Source of the DNA: JANJUB01 sp964586225
Lineage (GTDB): Bacteria; Armatimonadota; Fimbriimonadia; Fimbriimonadales; Fimbriimonadaceae
Direction of reading: 5' to 3'
Assembly: GCA_964586225.1 (NCBI GenBank)
Contig: CAZPHD010000025.1
Coordinates: forward strand, 1 to 44,866
DNA: 44,866 bases
Shown here in pieces: positions 24,074 to 31,337 of this stretch. A program made the translations under genes and the position numbers. Each line of letters begins with the position of its first letter. Position 1 is the stretch's first letter. The notes beneath the pieces are model-generated. The model did not search any database. It worked only from the letters and a program-made list of their open reading frames with translations, and was not told where the DNA came from.

Positions 24074-24601
24074 ATGAATGTCCGACGAGCCACCGCCCTC
24101 GACGCCCCCGCCATCCAAGACCTCATTCGAACCGTCTACGGCGAGTACGGCTTCTCGTGGGATCCCGAAGGCTATCACCGAGACCTCTACAACTTCGAAG
24201 AGCATTTCTCAGACCCGAACGGAGCTTATTGGGTTGCCGAAGAGGATGGGCAGTTGCTTGGCGGCGGCGGTGTCGAAGCGTATCCGCCCCACGCGGGCGA
24301 AGAGGGGACGCTCGTTGATCGGGGCGATGGCCTGCTTGTCTGCGCCGGGGCGGATTGCGAACTGGTGCGGATGTATATCCGGGCCGACCAGCGCGGCCGC
24401 GGAATCGGCAAGCTTCTGGCGAGCGAGATCATCGGCTGGGCTCGAACACGCGGCTGTAAAACCATGGAGATTTGGAGCGACGTGAGCCTGACCATCGCCC
24501 ATCCCTTCTATCGTCGTTTGGGCGCAGTAGATATCGGACAGCGGGTGTGCAACGACATTGATCAGGCGATCGAATATGGGTTTGTGCTTCGCTTAGCATA
24601 A
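24074..24601 (+). CDS. GNAT-family N-acetyltransferase
   Basis: 175 residues starting MNVRRATALDAPAIQDLI, the usual first strand and helix of GNAT enzymes. The acetyl-CoA pyrophosphate loop is complete in RMYIRADQRGRGIGKLL (Q/R-x-x-G-x-G/A), followed by EIWSDVSLTIAHPFYRRLG near the C-terminus. The acceptor substrate is unknown. ATG 24074 is chosen because the domain begins there; the open frame extends upstream, but that overlaps the divergent VOC gene. It probably modifies an amine on a small molecule or protein. Confidence 0.85.
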   Translation: MNVRRATALDAPAIQDLIRTVYGEYGFSWDPEGYHRDLYNFEEHFSDPNGAYWVAEEDGQLLGGGGVEAYPPHAGEEGTLVDRGDGLLVCAGADCELVRMYIRADQRGRGIGKLLASEIIGWARTRGCKTMEIWSDVSLTIAHPFYRRLGAVDIGQRVCNDIDQAIEYGFVLRLA

Positions 24602-24622
24602 ATTTGGGTAAGACTGAACCTT

Positions 24623-24855
24623 GTGAGAACGACGGTCGATCTTCCAGATGAGCTGTTTCGGAAGGCGAAGGCGAAAGCAGCCTTCGAAGGCTGGTTTGGG
24701 CACTAGAATGCCTCTTGAGTGAAGCGGAATCCTTCGGCCACGGTGACTTACCCGTCCCGCCGATTCCAGGTGTCGGCAAGCCGATTCGTCTGAGCGGCGC
24801 GGATATCGAGCGACTGCTCGTCATAGAAGAGACCGACAAGTACGCTCGCTCGTGA
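24623..24855 (+). pseudogene. Decayed VapB-like antitoxin
   Basis: GTG 24623 opens a ribbon-helix-helix N-terminus MRTTVDLPDELFRKAKAKAA, but a frameshift near 24690 gives an early stop at 24704. In the next frame the C-terminal part continues: WALECLLSEAESFG, then KPIRLSGADIERLLVIEE, the toxin-binding tail of type II antitoxins. Its stop (24853-24855) falls at the start of the toxin remnant, the usual overlapped vapBC order. Confidence 0.75.
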
Positions 24856-25273
24856 CCTGCCAGACGTGAACGTCTGGGTAGCCGTCTCGGTGGCAGATCA
24901 TGTGCACCACGAACGCGCTGTGCGCTACTGGAGACACGAGGCCGCCTCGGTCGTTGCTTACTGCTCGGCAACCTATCTTGCGCTTCTTCGCATGTTGACC
25001 ATGACTTCTCTACCGAACACGTGCGGCTATCGCCAACCGACGCTCACGAGCGGGTGTGGCTTGCATTCACATCCAAGCGTTTCGGTAACCGCCGAACCTT
25101 AAGACACGCTCGTTCAGTTTGCGCACTTCGTCGAAACAGGAGTGACACGACCCAACGACTGGTCGGACGCATTTCTTGCCGCCTTCGCGATCGCGGGACA
25201 GTCTCTGCTCGTCACCTTTGACCGCGACTTCAATCGCTTCGTCGGACTTCACTTACTTCATCTGGAGGATTGA
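24852..25273 (+). pseudogene. Decayed VapC-like PIN-domain toxin
   Basis: Pieces of a PIN ribonuclease toxin occur in successive frames: LPDVNVWVAVSVADHVHHERA with the first acidic Asp, YCSATYLALLRMLT, then HERVWLAFTSK in a second frame, and WSDAFLAAFAIAGQSLLVTFDRDFNRF in a third, with the later acidic residues. At least three frameshifts separate them, so no active toxin can be made. Normal VapC is about 140 residues, which this span matches (about 422 bp). Confidence 0.8.
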
Positions 25274-25298
25274 GGCTCAAGGGGTTCATAATCAACCC

Positions 25299-25754
25299 AT
25301 GAGCCAGCTCGAAATCGTCGAGGTCCCCGAGTTCGTTGCCTTGGTCCGCCGCGCGCGTTGCCGCAATGAACAAGTCGCCCACGAGATCGGTCGTCTCTAC
25401 GGCGAGATCATGATGGGCAACCCCGACGCCGAGTTGGCGGACGCACCGTGCCTCTTTTACACCACCTGGGAACCCGAGTTCTGCGAAATCGAGGCGGCGC
25501 TGCCGGTCGATCCGGCGAGCGTTCCCCATCCCGCGAGCGAACTCAAAACGTATCCGGCGTGCCGCGCGGTCAAGTGGGTCCACGTCGGCCCGTATCAGAA
25601 CCTTCATGAGGCCTGGATGTATCTCTGGGATGCGATTCGAACTCGAGGGCTCCAGCCCAGCGGCCAGGCTCCTTGGGATTGCTACGTGACCGACCCCGGG
25701 GTCGTCCAGAACCCGGACGAGTTTGTCACCGAACTCTACGTGCCGATTCTGTGA
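25299..25754 (+). CDS. GyrI-like/AraC effector-binding domain protein
   Basis: 151 residues: MSQLEIVEVPEFVALVRRARC, then helix QVAHEIGRLYGEIM, PCLFYTTWEPEFCEIEAALPV, and RAVKWVHVGPYQNLHEAWMYL with DCYVTDPGVVQNPDEFVTELY. This strand-helix pattern with H-GPY and an E-LYVP ending is the GyrI-like small-molecule-binding (SHS2) domain, which sequesters drugs or acts as an effector sensor. There is no DNA-binding domain, so it is a stand-alone binder. ATG 25299 is used; the frame before it lies in the toxin remnant. Confidence 0.75.
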   Translation: MSQLEIVEVPEFVALVRRARCRNEQVAHEIGRLYGEIMMGNPDAELADAPCLFYTTWEPEFCEIEAALPVDPASVPHPASELKTYPACRAVKWVHVGPYQNLHEAWMYLWDAIRTRGLQPSGQAPWDCYVTDPGVVQNPDEFVTELYVPIL

Positions 25755-25787
25755 GATAGGATGGTCTCTACTCGGTAACCTACGCGC

Positions 25788-27401
25788 ATGCTGTCCATGA
25801 TCATGTCCATGGCCCTCGCTCCGCATGCATGGGTGTTTGATCATCCCGATCAATGGACCCAAACCGCAGAAGCCACAAACCTCCTCCAGGAGGCGGGGTT
25901 CGTCGTCAACAGGCTCACCCCAGAAACGGACATCGCCTCGTTGCCGAAGGGTCTGATTGTGCTCGGCAGCTTTAGCTGTGAGGCCCCGGGAGCCGACGGC
26001 GTGTTCAAGAATCCAGCGCTTGCCCCCTGGGTTCGCAGAGGCGGGGTTCTTGTCCAGTTCACCCAGGCCGACCAAAACGAGGCGACCCCACCCTTTCTTC
26101 CCGACGGACTGACTGCAGCAAGAGACGATGCCGACTTCGGCACGATTGAGGTGACGGAACCCAGCCATTCCTTAATGAAGGATGTCCCCGAGCGGCCCAC
26201 TCCGTTCCACGCGACCCGAACAACCTGGGAGACGTTTCGCCACCAACGCGGCTTCCAGGTCTTGATGACCGCCGACTGGGAAGGAGCGCGACCGGCCCTC
26301 ATGACGGCCAACGTGGGCGAAGGCGCAATCGTTTTGAGCAGCATCGCCCTCGACAAAACTCTCGCTCCGGTCGAGGGCAGATCAGCTGCCGCGGATGCGT
26401 CGTTTGCCCGTTTCAGATCGACCTTCTTCCGCAACTTGAAGTCCTGGGTCGAGCGTTCCGATCGGGAACCCCATCAGCCCACCGTGAGCGGCATCGATCT
26501 CGCCAAGGTGACCCCAGGTAGCTGGAGCCTCGCTGTTCTGCCCGACACCCAAGTGTACGCGGAGTCCTTTCCCGGCATCTTTGATGCGCAAACGGCCTGG
26601 ATCAAGCACAACGCGAAAGAGCTCGACATCAAGTATGTGCTGCACCTCGGAGACATCACGAATCGCAACACCGCAGAGGAGTGGTTGAACGCGTATCGCA
26701 GCATGAGTTTGCTCCACGGCACCGTGAGCTACGCGCTCGCCCCCGGAAACCATGATTACGGCCCCGGCGGAAACGCCGCCACGCGCGACACACTAGTCAA
26801 TGACTCCTTCAAGTTCGATGCCTACATGGCCCAGCAGCCCAACATCGGCGCATTCGAACCCGGCAAGATCGACAACACATTTCACCGCTTCGAAGCCGGC
26901 GGCAAGAAGTGGATCATCATGTCGCTCGAATGGGCCCCGCGCGATGAAGCCGTCGCATGGGCTAACGAGGTCATGACGCGATTCGCCGACCATACCGGGA
27001 TCCTGATCACCCACGCCTACATGTTCAGCGACAGCACCCGCTATGACTGGTCGAAGGGTCGGCAGTCGTGGAATCCTCACGGCTATCAAACGCCGGGTAC
27101 CAAGAACGACGGCGAGCAGCTCTGGCAGAAGCTCGTCAGTCGACATCGATTTGCGATGACACTGAATGGACATGTGCTGAACGACGGGACTGGCTACCTC
27201 GAGTCCGTTGACCAGCGAGGTCGACGCGTTCCTCAGATTCTCGCGAACTACCAAATGCGCCCTCTCGGCGGCTCGGGATACCTAAGGTTGCTGGAGTTCC
27301 AACCCGATGGCAAGACCGTTCGAATGAAGGCCTACTCGCCTGTGTACGACCGATACGTCACGCGGCCGGATCACAGTTTCGAGTTCAAGATCAGCGATTA
27401 G
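25788..27401 (+). CDS. Exported metallophosphoesterase with N-terminal ThuA-like domain
   Basis: 537 residues. A weak signal-like start (MLSMIMSMALAPHAW) precedes a domain of about 200 residues resembling class I glutamine-amidotransferase-like/ThuA folds (GLIVLGSFSCEAPGADG, WVRRGGVLVQFTQAD, GEGAIVLSSIALD). From about residue 245 a calcineurin-type phosphoesterase follows, with LPDTQVYA, HLGDITNRN, APGNHDYGP, a His in LITHAYM and LNGHVLNDG. These are the two-metal ligands. It probably cleaves phosphoesters outside the cytoplasm; the substrate is unknown. The stop overlaps the 3' end of the convergent GNAT gene by 4 nt. Confidence 0.8.
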   Translation: MLSMIMSMALAPHAWVFDHPDQWTQTAEATNLLQEAGFVVNRLTPETDIASLPKGLIVLGSFSCEAPGADGVFKNPALAPWVRRGGVLVQFTQADQNEATPPFLPDGLTAARDDADFGTIEVTEPSHSLMKDVPERPTPFHATRTTWETFRHQRGFQVLMTADWEGARPALMTANVGEGAIVLSSIALDKTLAPVEGRSAAADASFARFRSTFFRNLKSWVERSDREPHQPTVSGIDLAKVTPGSWSLAVLPDTQVYAESFPGIFDAQTAWIKHNAKELDIKYVLHLGDITNRNTAEEWLNAYRSMSLLHGTVSYALAPGNHDYGPGGNAATRDTLVNDSFKFDAYMAQQPNIGAFEPGKIDNTFHRFEAGGKKWIIMSLEWAPRDEAVAWANEVMTRFADHTGILITHAYMFSDSTRYDWSKGRQSWNPHGYQTPGTKNDGEQLWQKLVSRHRFAMTLNGHVLNDGTGYLESVDQRGRRVPQILANYQMRPLGGSGYLRLLEFQPDGKTVRMKAYSPVYDRYVTRPDHSFEFKISD

Positions 27402-27901
27402 CCCAAAACTTTGCGCATGACCACACTCCGGTAGGTCTTCCCTTCCCACTGGTGCTCGCCGATGGGTTCGTAGCCCATTCGCAGATACCACTCCACAAGG
27501 TGATGCGCCGGGATCGCGGTGTCAAGCGCTATCGTGCGGTAGCCCAGGTCCAGCGCGCGACGCTCGAGTTGCTCAACCAGCATTCGCCCGACGCCCTGCC
27601 CTTGGACATCTGGGTGAACGGCCACCTGATTGAGAGCGACCTGTCCCAAGTCGCGATAGAACTTACACGAGTCGTAAGGGTCGGCAAAGGTGATCGTGGC
27701 CGTCCCCACCAGCGCTCCCTCGGCATCAAGAACGACCCAAGCCTCGCCGTCCGCACACCGTTCGGCGGTGACTTCGAGGTCCTGGTCTACGCCGGTGTAG
27801 TTGAGGCCCAGCCGCCCAAGCGCGGCGTACGCTCGGTGGATCAACTCGGTAAGTTCGCCGAGGTCGTCGGTAGGCTCCAGCGGCCGAACTTCGAAGCTCA
27901 T
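27398..27901 (-). CDS. GNAT-family N-acetyltransferase
   Basis: 167 residues with all GNAT hallmarks: EVRPLEPTDDLGELTELIH, LNQVAVHPDVQGQGVGRML (acetyl-CoA loop Q-G-Q-G-V-G), and YRTIALDTAIPAHHLVEWYLRMGYEP. This pattern is close to the large family of uncharacterised bacterial acetyltransferases. Its ATG overlaps the TGA of the SnoaL-like gene upstream (TGATG at 27899-27903), so translation is coupled and the two genes form one transcript. The 3' end overlaps the phosphoesterase gene by 4 nt. Confidence 0.85.
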   Translation of the reverse strand: MSFEVRPLEPTDDLGELTELIHRAYAALGRLGLNYTGVDQDLEVTAERCADGEAWVVLDAEGALVGTATITFADPYDSCKFYRDLGQVALNQVAVHPDVQGQGVGRMLVEQLERRALDLGYRTIALDTAIPAHHLVEWYLRMGYEPIGEHQWEGKTYRSVVMRKVLG

Positions 27902-28296
27902 CAGGAGATTGCGGCGATCCAGCCCTTCAGATTGTAGTAGCTGGTCATGCGACCGATCTTGCCTTCACGCTCTTCGGCAAAGATCCCGGCGCGGATCGAG
28001 TAGCGCTGCCCCGTAGCTCCAGGAAGACCCGCATCGGTCGCGATGTACTCGCCATCAACGATGAACTCGGCCGCGCCACGCGTGCCGTTGCCCAGGACGA
28101 CGAGGTCGCGAATCTGCTCGCGATAGCAAGAGTCCATATGCGCCTTGAACGTGCGGAAGGCTTCGAGCCCAACCTCGGTGCTGCCCTCGTTGATGTCGTG
28201 CTCAATCTCGGGGTGGAGCGTAGCGAGTTGGCCTTCGACGTCGCCCCGGTTGAACGCGTCGAAGTAGGCGGTAATGAGCGATTCGATGGAGCTCAT
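27901..28296 (-). CDS. SnoaL/NTF2-like protein
   Basis: 131 residues of the NTF2-like superfamily: IESLITAYFDAFNRGDVEGQLATLH, HPEIEHDINEGS, a beta-sheet core (GAAEFIVDGEYIATD), and RMTSYYNLKGWIAAI at the end. Such cone-shaped folds serve as small isomerases, cyclases or binding proteins; the active-site residue cannot be picked. Start Met 28296 (MSSIES) is preferred over the TTG at 28320, which lies in tRNA-Gln. It is translationally coupled with the GNAT gene downstream. The tRNA-Gln gene lies just upstream on the same strand, 10 nt away. Confidence 0.75.
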   Translation of the reverse strand: MSSIESLITAYFDAFNRGDVEGQLATLHPEIEHDINEGSTEVGLEAFRTFKAHMDSCYREQIRDLVVLGNGTRGAAEFIVDGEYIATDAGLPGATGQRYSIRAGIFAEEREGKIGRMTSYYNLKGWIAAIS

Positions 28297-28306
28297 GGGA
28301 AGAAGA

Positions 28307-28380
28307 TGGCTGCCCGCCAAGGATTCGAACCTCGATTAACAGGGCCAGAACCTGCCGTCCTGCCATTAGACGAGCGGGCA
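28307..28380 (-). tRNA. tRNA-Gln (anticodon CTG)
   Basis: A 74-nt cloverleaf with acceptor TGCCCGC paired to GCGGGCA, discriminator G and an encoded CCA. The D arm is GTCTAATGGCAGGAC, the anticodon arm GCAGGTTCTGGCCCTGT with CTG at 34-36, and the T arm has GAGGTTCGAATCCTT. The SnoaL-like gene begins 10 nt downstream. Confidence 0.92.
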
Positions 28381-28485
28381 GCTCGATTGTAGATTATGGC
28401 ACGGGTTGGTGGGGATTGGCGCGGGTTTGCTCGGGTTAGCTCGGACCGTAGTCGACGGTTGGTTCGTACCGGCGTGAAACGAAAC

Positions 28486-28674
28486 TCAACTACGAACCCG
28501 AGCCGAGACTTTCATGAGCAGTTCCCACCGCTCGGCGTCCGACATGGTCAGCCACGCCGCCACTTCCTTCCCCGTTCGCAAACACCCGCTGCAGCGCAAG
28601 CTCTCATCAATCCCGCAGCGCTTCACGCACGGCGAAGGGCACGGCAACGGAGGCTGTTCGGGACGATCGGTCAC
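28486..28674 (-). CDS. DUF1289-family small cysteine-rich protein
   Basis: 62 residues with the DUF1289 pattern: SPCVKRCGIDESLRCSGCLRT, four Cys in a C-x3-C-x7-C-x2-C arrangement, followed by EVAAWLTMSDAERWELL. The cysteines could hold a metal. The family is widespread and usually 60-70 residues, as here. Function is unknown. Confidence 0.85.
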   Translation of the reverse strand: MTDRPEQPPLPCPSPCVKRCGIDESLRCSGCLRTGKEVAAWLTMSDAERWELLMKVSARVRS

Positions 28675-28726
28675 AAGAAGTGTAATACCAGATCGTTTGC
28701 CCGCGAGAGTCGGCTATCATTCGCTC

Positions 28727-28939
28727 ATGAGAACCCGCGCCACCCTGCTCGCGCTCGTCGCCGCCAGCCTCATGAGTGCCCAGTCTATCAAGTCTGAGCC
28801 AACGGTCTACGTCACCACAAAAGGCAAGAAGTATCACGTAAAAAACTGCAAGCTCAAATCGGGCTCAAAGGGCATCAAGCTCTCTGAAGCGAAGAAGCAA
28901 AAATACATGCCGTGCCAAGTCTGTAAGCCGCCCAAGTAG
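28727..28939 (+). CDS. Small exported Cys-motif protein
   Basis: 70 residues: a signal peptide (MRTRATLLALVAASLMSAQ) and a mature part VYVTTKGKKYHVKNCKLKSGS, then LSEAKKQKYMPCQVCKPP. The pattern G-x-KYH-x2-C followed by PC-x2-C is a small conserved module often seen at the end of secreted nucleases and cell-surface proteins; it resembles the Ada-type metal-binding fold. It stands here as a domain on its own. It may bind zinc or be disulfide-linked; function is not known. Confidence 0.75.
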   Translation: MRTRATLLALVAASLMSAQSIKSEPTVYVTTKGKKYHVKNCKLKSGSKGIKLSEAKKQKYMPCQVCKPPK

Positions 28940-28957
28940 CGCTAGCGATCATCGCAC

Positions 28958-29257
28958 ATGGTTTGTGAGTTCAGCGGTCCGGTTTGGTATTGGCGTGGCC
29001 CCGCGCCGTTCTATTTCGTGACCGTGCCCGAAGCGCACGCCGCCGACATCAAGGCTTTGGAGCGACTCGCAACCTACGGCTGGGGCATGATCCCGGTCGA
29101 GGTCAGCATCGGCGGCTCAACATGGAAGACCTCGCTTTGGCCGAAGGACGGGCTCTATATCGTGCCCCTGAAGACGGTCATCCGCCGAGCTGAAGAAATC
29201 GACGAGGGCGATGTCTTGAACGTGCGACTGCGCGTACTCCTCGGCGATCCCGCGTGA
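28958..29257 (+). CDS. DUF1905-family protein
   Basis: 99 residues: CEFSGPVWYWRGPAPFYFVTVP, DIKALERLATYGWGMIPVEV, then STWKTSLWPKDGLYIVPLKTVIRR and DVLNVRLRVLL. This order, including the W-x-T-SL-PK-G-Y-P-K core, defines DUF1905 (PF08922), a beta-barrel family of unknown function that often carries a C-terminal YdeI-type extension, absent here. It starts 18 nt after the Cys-motif gene. The 225 bp after its stop hold no secure gene, only a short open frame (29261-29407) and repeat family C. Confidence 0.85.
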   Translation: MVCEFSGPVWYWRGPAPFYFVTVPEAHAADIKALERLATYGWGMIPVEVSIGGSTWKTSLWPKDGLYIVPLKTVIRRAEEIDEGDVLNVRLRVLLGDPA

Positions 29258-29406
29258 GCTATGCTTCCACGTATGATCGTGGACGCTAAGCCGGTGCTTG
29301 GATGCCGGAGCCTACGGACTTGCTGGCGGCCCCGGTTCATCGCAGACCTGAATGGCAACACGTTTGAGGAAGTTGCGCCGCCGGAGTGGGCTTTACGGTG
29401 GCCGTA

Positions 29407-29481
29407 ACGCTCTCACCCCACCCCCCGACCCCCTCCCCGCGAAGACGATGGCCCTTCGCGGAGAGGGGGAGTTTCGGAGTC
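29407..29481. repeat. Dispersed hairpin repeat, family C, copy 2
   Basis: CCGCGAAG ... CTTCGCGG around an ACGATGGC loop, with C-rich and G-rich flanks. It is an inverted copy of 22788-22856. It borders the 3' end of the MmcQ/YjbR gene (stop at 29483), as copy 1 borders the 3' end of the aldo/keto reductase gene. Confidence 0.8.
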
Positions 29482-29482
29482 C

Positions 29483-29845
29483 CTAGGTTCGCTCTCGCGG
29501 GGCGCGGCATCGCCAAGCCTCGATGAGCAGGTCTTCAAGCTCGCTTGCTCCAATCGCTTCAAGCCGGACCAGCACCGCCGGGTAGCCGTTGTAATGCGGC
29601 TCGGTGAAGAACACCGAGTCGTCCGACGCAAGCAGCATCTCCTTGGCCTCAAGGTTCGGCACCATGACCGCCAACACCCCGTCGTTGACAACTTTCGCCT
29701 TCTTCGGGTGCACACGCTCGGCCCAGCACCATGCGAAGCCTCGCACTTTCCCCTTCACGCTCACCCCAAAGCCGAACCGACCTTCAAGCTCGACCGCGCC
29801 GGGTAGCTTCGCGCACATCTCGCGGATTTCATCATGCGTCACCAT
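29483..29845 (-). CDS. MmcQ/YjbR-family protein
   Basis: 120 residues: VTHDEIREMCAKLPGAVELEG, the RGFAWCWAERVHPKKAKVV stretch, LAVMVPNLEAKEMLLASDDSVFFTEPHYNGYPAVLVRL, then a final helix. This is the YjbR/MmcQ DUF (CyaY-like fold), a common small protein of unknown function with some DNA-binding members. Start Met 29845 (MVTHDE) is chosen because the domain begins there; earlier in-frame Met codons extend into a hairpin repeat. Confidence 0.8.
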   Translation of the reverse strand: MVTHDEIREMCAKLPGAVELEGRFGFGVSVKGKVRGFAWCWAERVHPKKAKVVNDGVLAVMVPNLEAKEMLLASDDSVFFTEPHYNGYPAVLVRLEAIGASELEDLLIEAWRCRAPRERT

Positions 29846-29902
29846 GGCAGCCGGAGTATAGCCACGGTCATTCGCCCTCGGTGGTCCGATCATGGAAGAC
29901 CC

Positions 29903-29959
29903 GTGGAAGGGTCGTGGAGGGGTCGTGACCCTACCACGACCCCTCCACGACCCTTCCAC
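29903..29959. repeat. Perfect 24-bp inverted repeat
   Basis: GTGGAAGGGTCGTGGAGGGG and its complement form a 24-bp perfect stem around GACCCTACC (9 nt). The arms are built from an 11-12-nt unit, CCACGACCCYTCC, which is repeated once more after the right arm. It lies between the YjbR gene and the deleted nuclease gene. With no T-tract it is not a standard terminator. Confidence 0.85.
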
Positions 29960-29989
29960 GACCCCTCCACCAACCTAAGACGGAGGGGG

Positions 29990-30299
29990 CTATCGCGGTG
30001 TCCAACGGTAATCGGCAACCACGATGCGGTGGTCGGAGTGCTCGGTCCGCACCACCCTTGAGCGCACGCACGCAACCTTGGGTCCCGACCAGATCTGATC
30101 AATGCGGACGATGCAGGGATATGGGTTCAGGCACTCGCGCCGAGGCCCCGATCGTGAGGCCAACCCACGCGGGCCAGACCGTGAAGGCGGTGGCGAAGTA
30201 CGGACGAAACAGGTAGATCGCGGTCAACCCCAACAGCCACCCGCCCGACACTGGCCATGGTAGCTGTCTTCGAGGTCGGTCGGACGTGCGCCACTTCAT
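29990..30299 (-). pseudogene. Endonuclease/exonuclease/phosphatase (EEP) gene with internal deletion
   Basis: The beginning is a normal membrane N-terminus of EEP-family proteins: MKWRTSDRPRRQLPWPVSG, then WLLGLTAIYLFRPYFATAF and WPAWVGLTIGA. It then runs out of frame. In the next frame, from about 30125, the C-terminal EEP end appears: CIVRIDQIWSG, VVRTEHSDHRIVVADY, with the catalytic SDHR motif. The central 200 or more residues with the other catalytic residues are missing, so the gene is inactive. Its ATG overlaps the stop of the GH43-like gene (ATGA at 30296-30299), showing that it was once coupled to it. Confidence 0.75.
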
Positions 30300-31279
30300 G
30301 GCTTCGGAGGGGCGAGATCGATTGTAAAGGGTCGATCTCGATCACAGACGAGCTTGCCGTCCTGAACAAACAGCTCGGCGGCCTGAATGGCGGAGGTTTT
30401 GGCGGGTAATGGCATGAAGCCATTGACGTCGGGAAAGTTCTGACCGTAAGGGTGCGTGAAGTAGATGATGAACGCTCGGCTACCGGACACCACAACGTCG
30501 GCATGCTTGCCGATGGCACCGTCGCTGTTTCGCCGGCCGGGTTTGTCCAGAATCTTTCCCTGATACGTCCACTGGTTCAGATCAGGCGATCGGTAGACGT
30601 CGAGCCCGCTATCGGGGTCCTTGATGAGCCACTTGTGGCCGCCAAAGTCAAAGACCTTGGGGCCCTCTCCGTAGAGCTTTGAAACACCGGGATCATCGGC
30701 CACAACCCACGATTTGAGGTCTGAAGAATCGACCGCATAGGTCTTCGAACCGTGCCCCTCGTCCTTAAACCACATCCGCCACACTCCGCTTGGAAGTTGA
30801 ATGAGCGACGGGTCAATGCAGTAGTCGGACGGTAGCGAAACTCGCTGTTGGAAATGCCAGGCGTCCAGGTCCTTTGACGTGTATTGGTAGATGTAGCGGT
30901 GGCCGCCCCAGTTTCGATGCGTTTCCGCGGCCCCAGGGACGTAGCTGACGAACAGGTGGTACGTGCCATCTTTGGCCCGAATGACGTCGGGTGCCCAAAA
31001 CGAGTAGCCTGAGTCGGTCGGCTTCAAGTTGGCGATGCCTAGGTAACTCCAGGTCACACCCCGGTCTTTAGATTCCGCAATCCCGATCTCGGTGCCGTGA
31101 CACCAGGCCACGCCCGGCTCCTCGGCCTTGGCTCGACGCTGGGTGTAGTACATCCACCATGCCCGGCGTTTCGGATTCCACACCAGCACCGGATCTGCCG
31201 CTCCATCCCAAACGGGATCGCGATACAGCGGGGCGGGGGTCGACATCAGAATCAGCGTCGTGAGCGCGATGGAGATCAT
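30296..31279 (-). CDS. GH43-like five-bladed beta-propeller glycosidase, exported
   Basis: 327 residues with a signal peptide (MISIALTTLILMSTPA). It has the five-bladed propeller order of GH43/117-type enzymes: YRDPVWDGAADPVLVWNPKRRAWWMYYTQR (possible first Asp), SGYSFWAPDVIRAKDGTYHLF, YCIDPSLIQLPSGVWRMWFKD, and a late EGPKVFDFGGHKWLIKD with an acidic residue for the acid/base. It probably removes arabinose, galactose or related residues from polysaccharide outside the cell. The divergent GH29 gene starts 58 nt away, and together they suggest a small glycan-using unit. Start at Met 31279; the frame runs on upstream without conserved sequence. Confidence 0.75.
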   Translation of the reverse strand: MISIALTTLILMSTPAPLYRDPVWDGAADPVLVWNPKRRAWWMYYTQRRAKAEEPGVAWCHGTEIGIAESKDRGVTWSYLGIANLKPTDSGYSFWAPDVIRAKDGTYHLFVSYVPGAAETHRNWGGHRYIYQYTSKDLDAWHFQQRVSLPSDYCIDPSLIQLPSGVWRMWFKDEGHGSKTYAVDSSDLKSWVVADDPGVSKLYGEGPKVFDFGGHKWLIKDPDSGLDVYRSPDLNQWTYQGKILDKPGRRNSDGAIGKHADVVVSGSRAFIIYFTHPYGQNFPDVNGFMPLPAKTSAIQAAELFVQDGKLVCDRDRPFTIDLAPPKP

Positions 31280-31337
31280 GTTTGGTTTAGAGTATAGCGG
31301 TCGGAGCCTAGAGTTCTGAACTATTCTATTGGGCACG

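Noticed and set aside
25230..26168. 312-residue minus-strand frame
   Set aside because: Antisense to the GyrI-like and phosphoesterase genes, with no motifs.
29261..29407. Short open frame after the DUF1905 gene
   Set aside because: 48 codons, no ribosome-binding site, no recognised pattern, and it runs into repeat family C.
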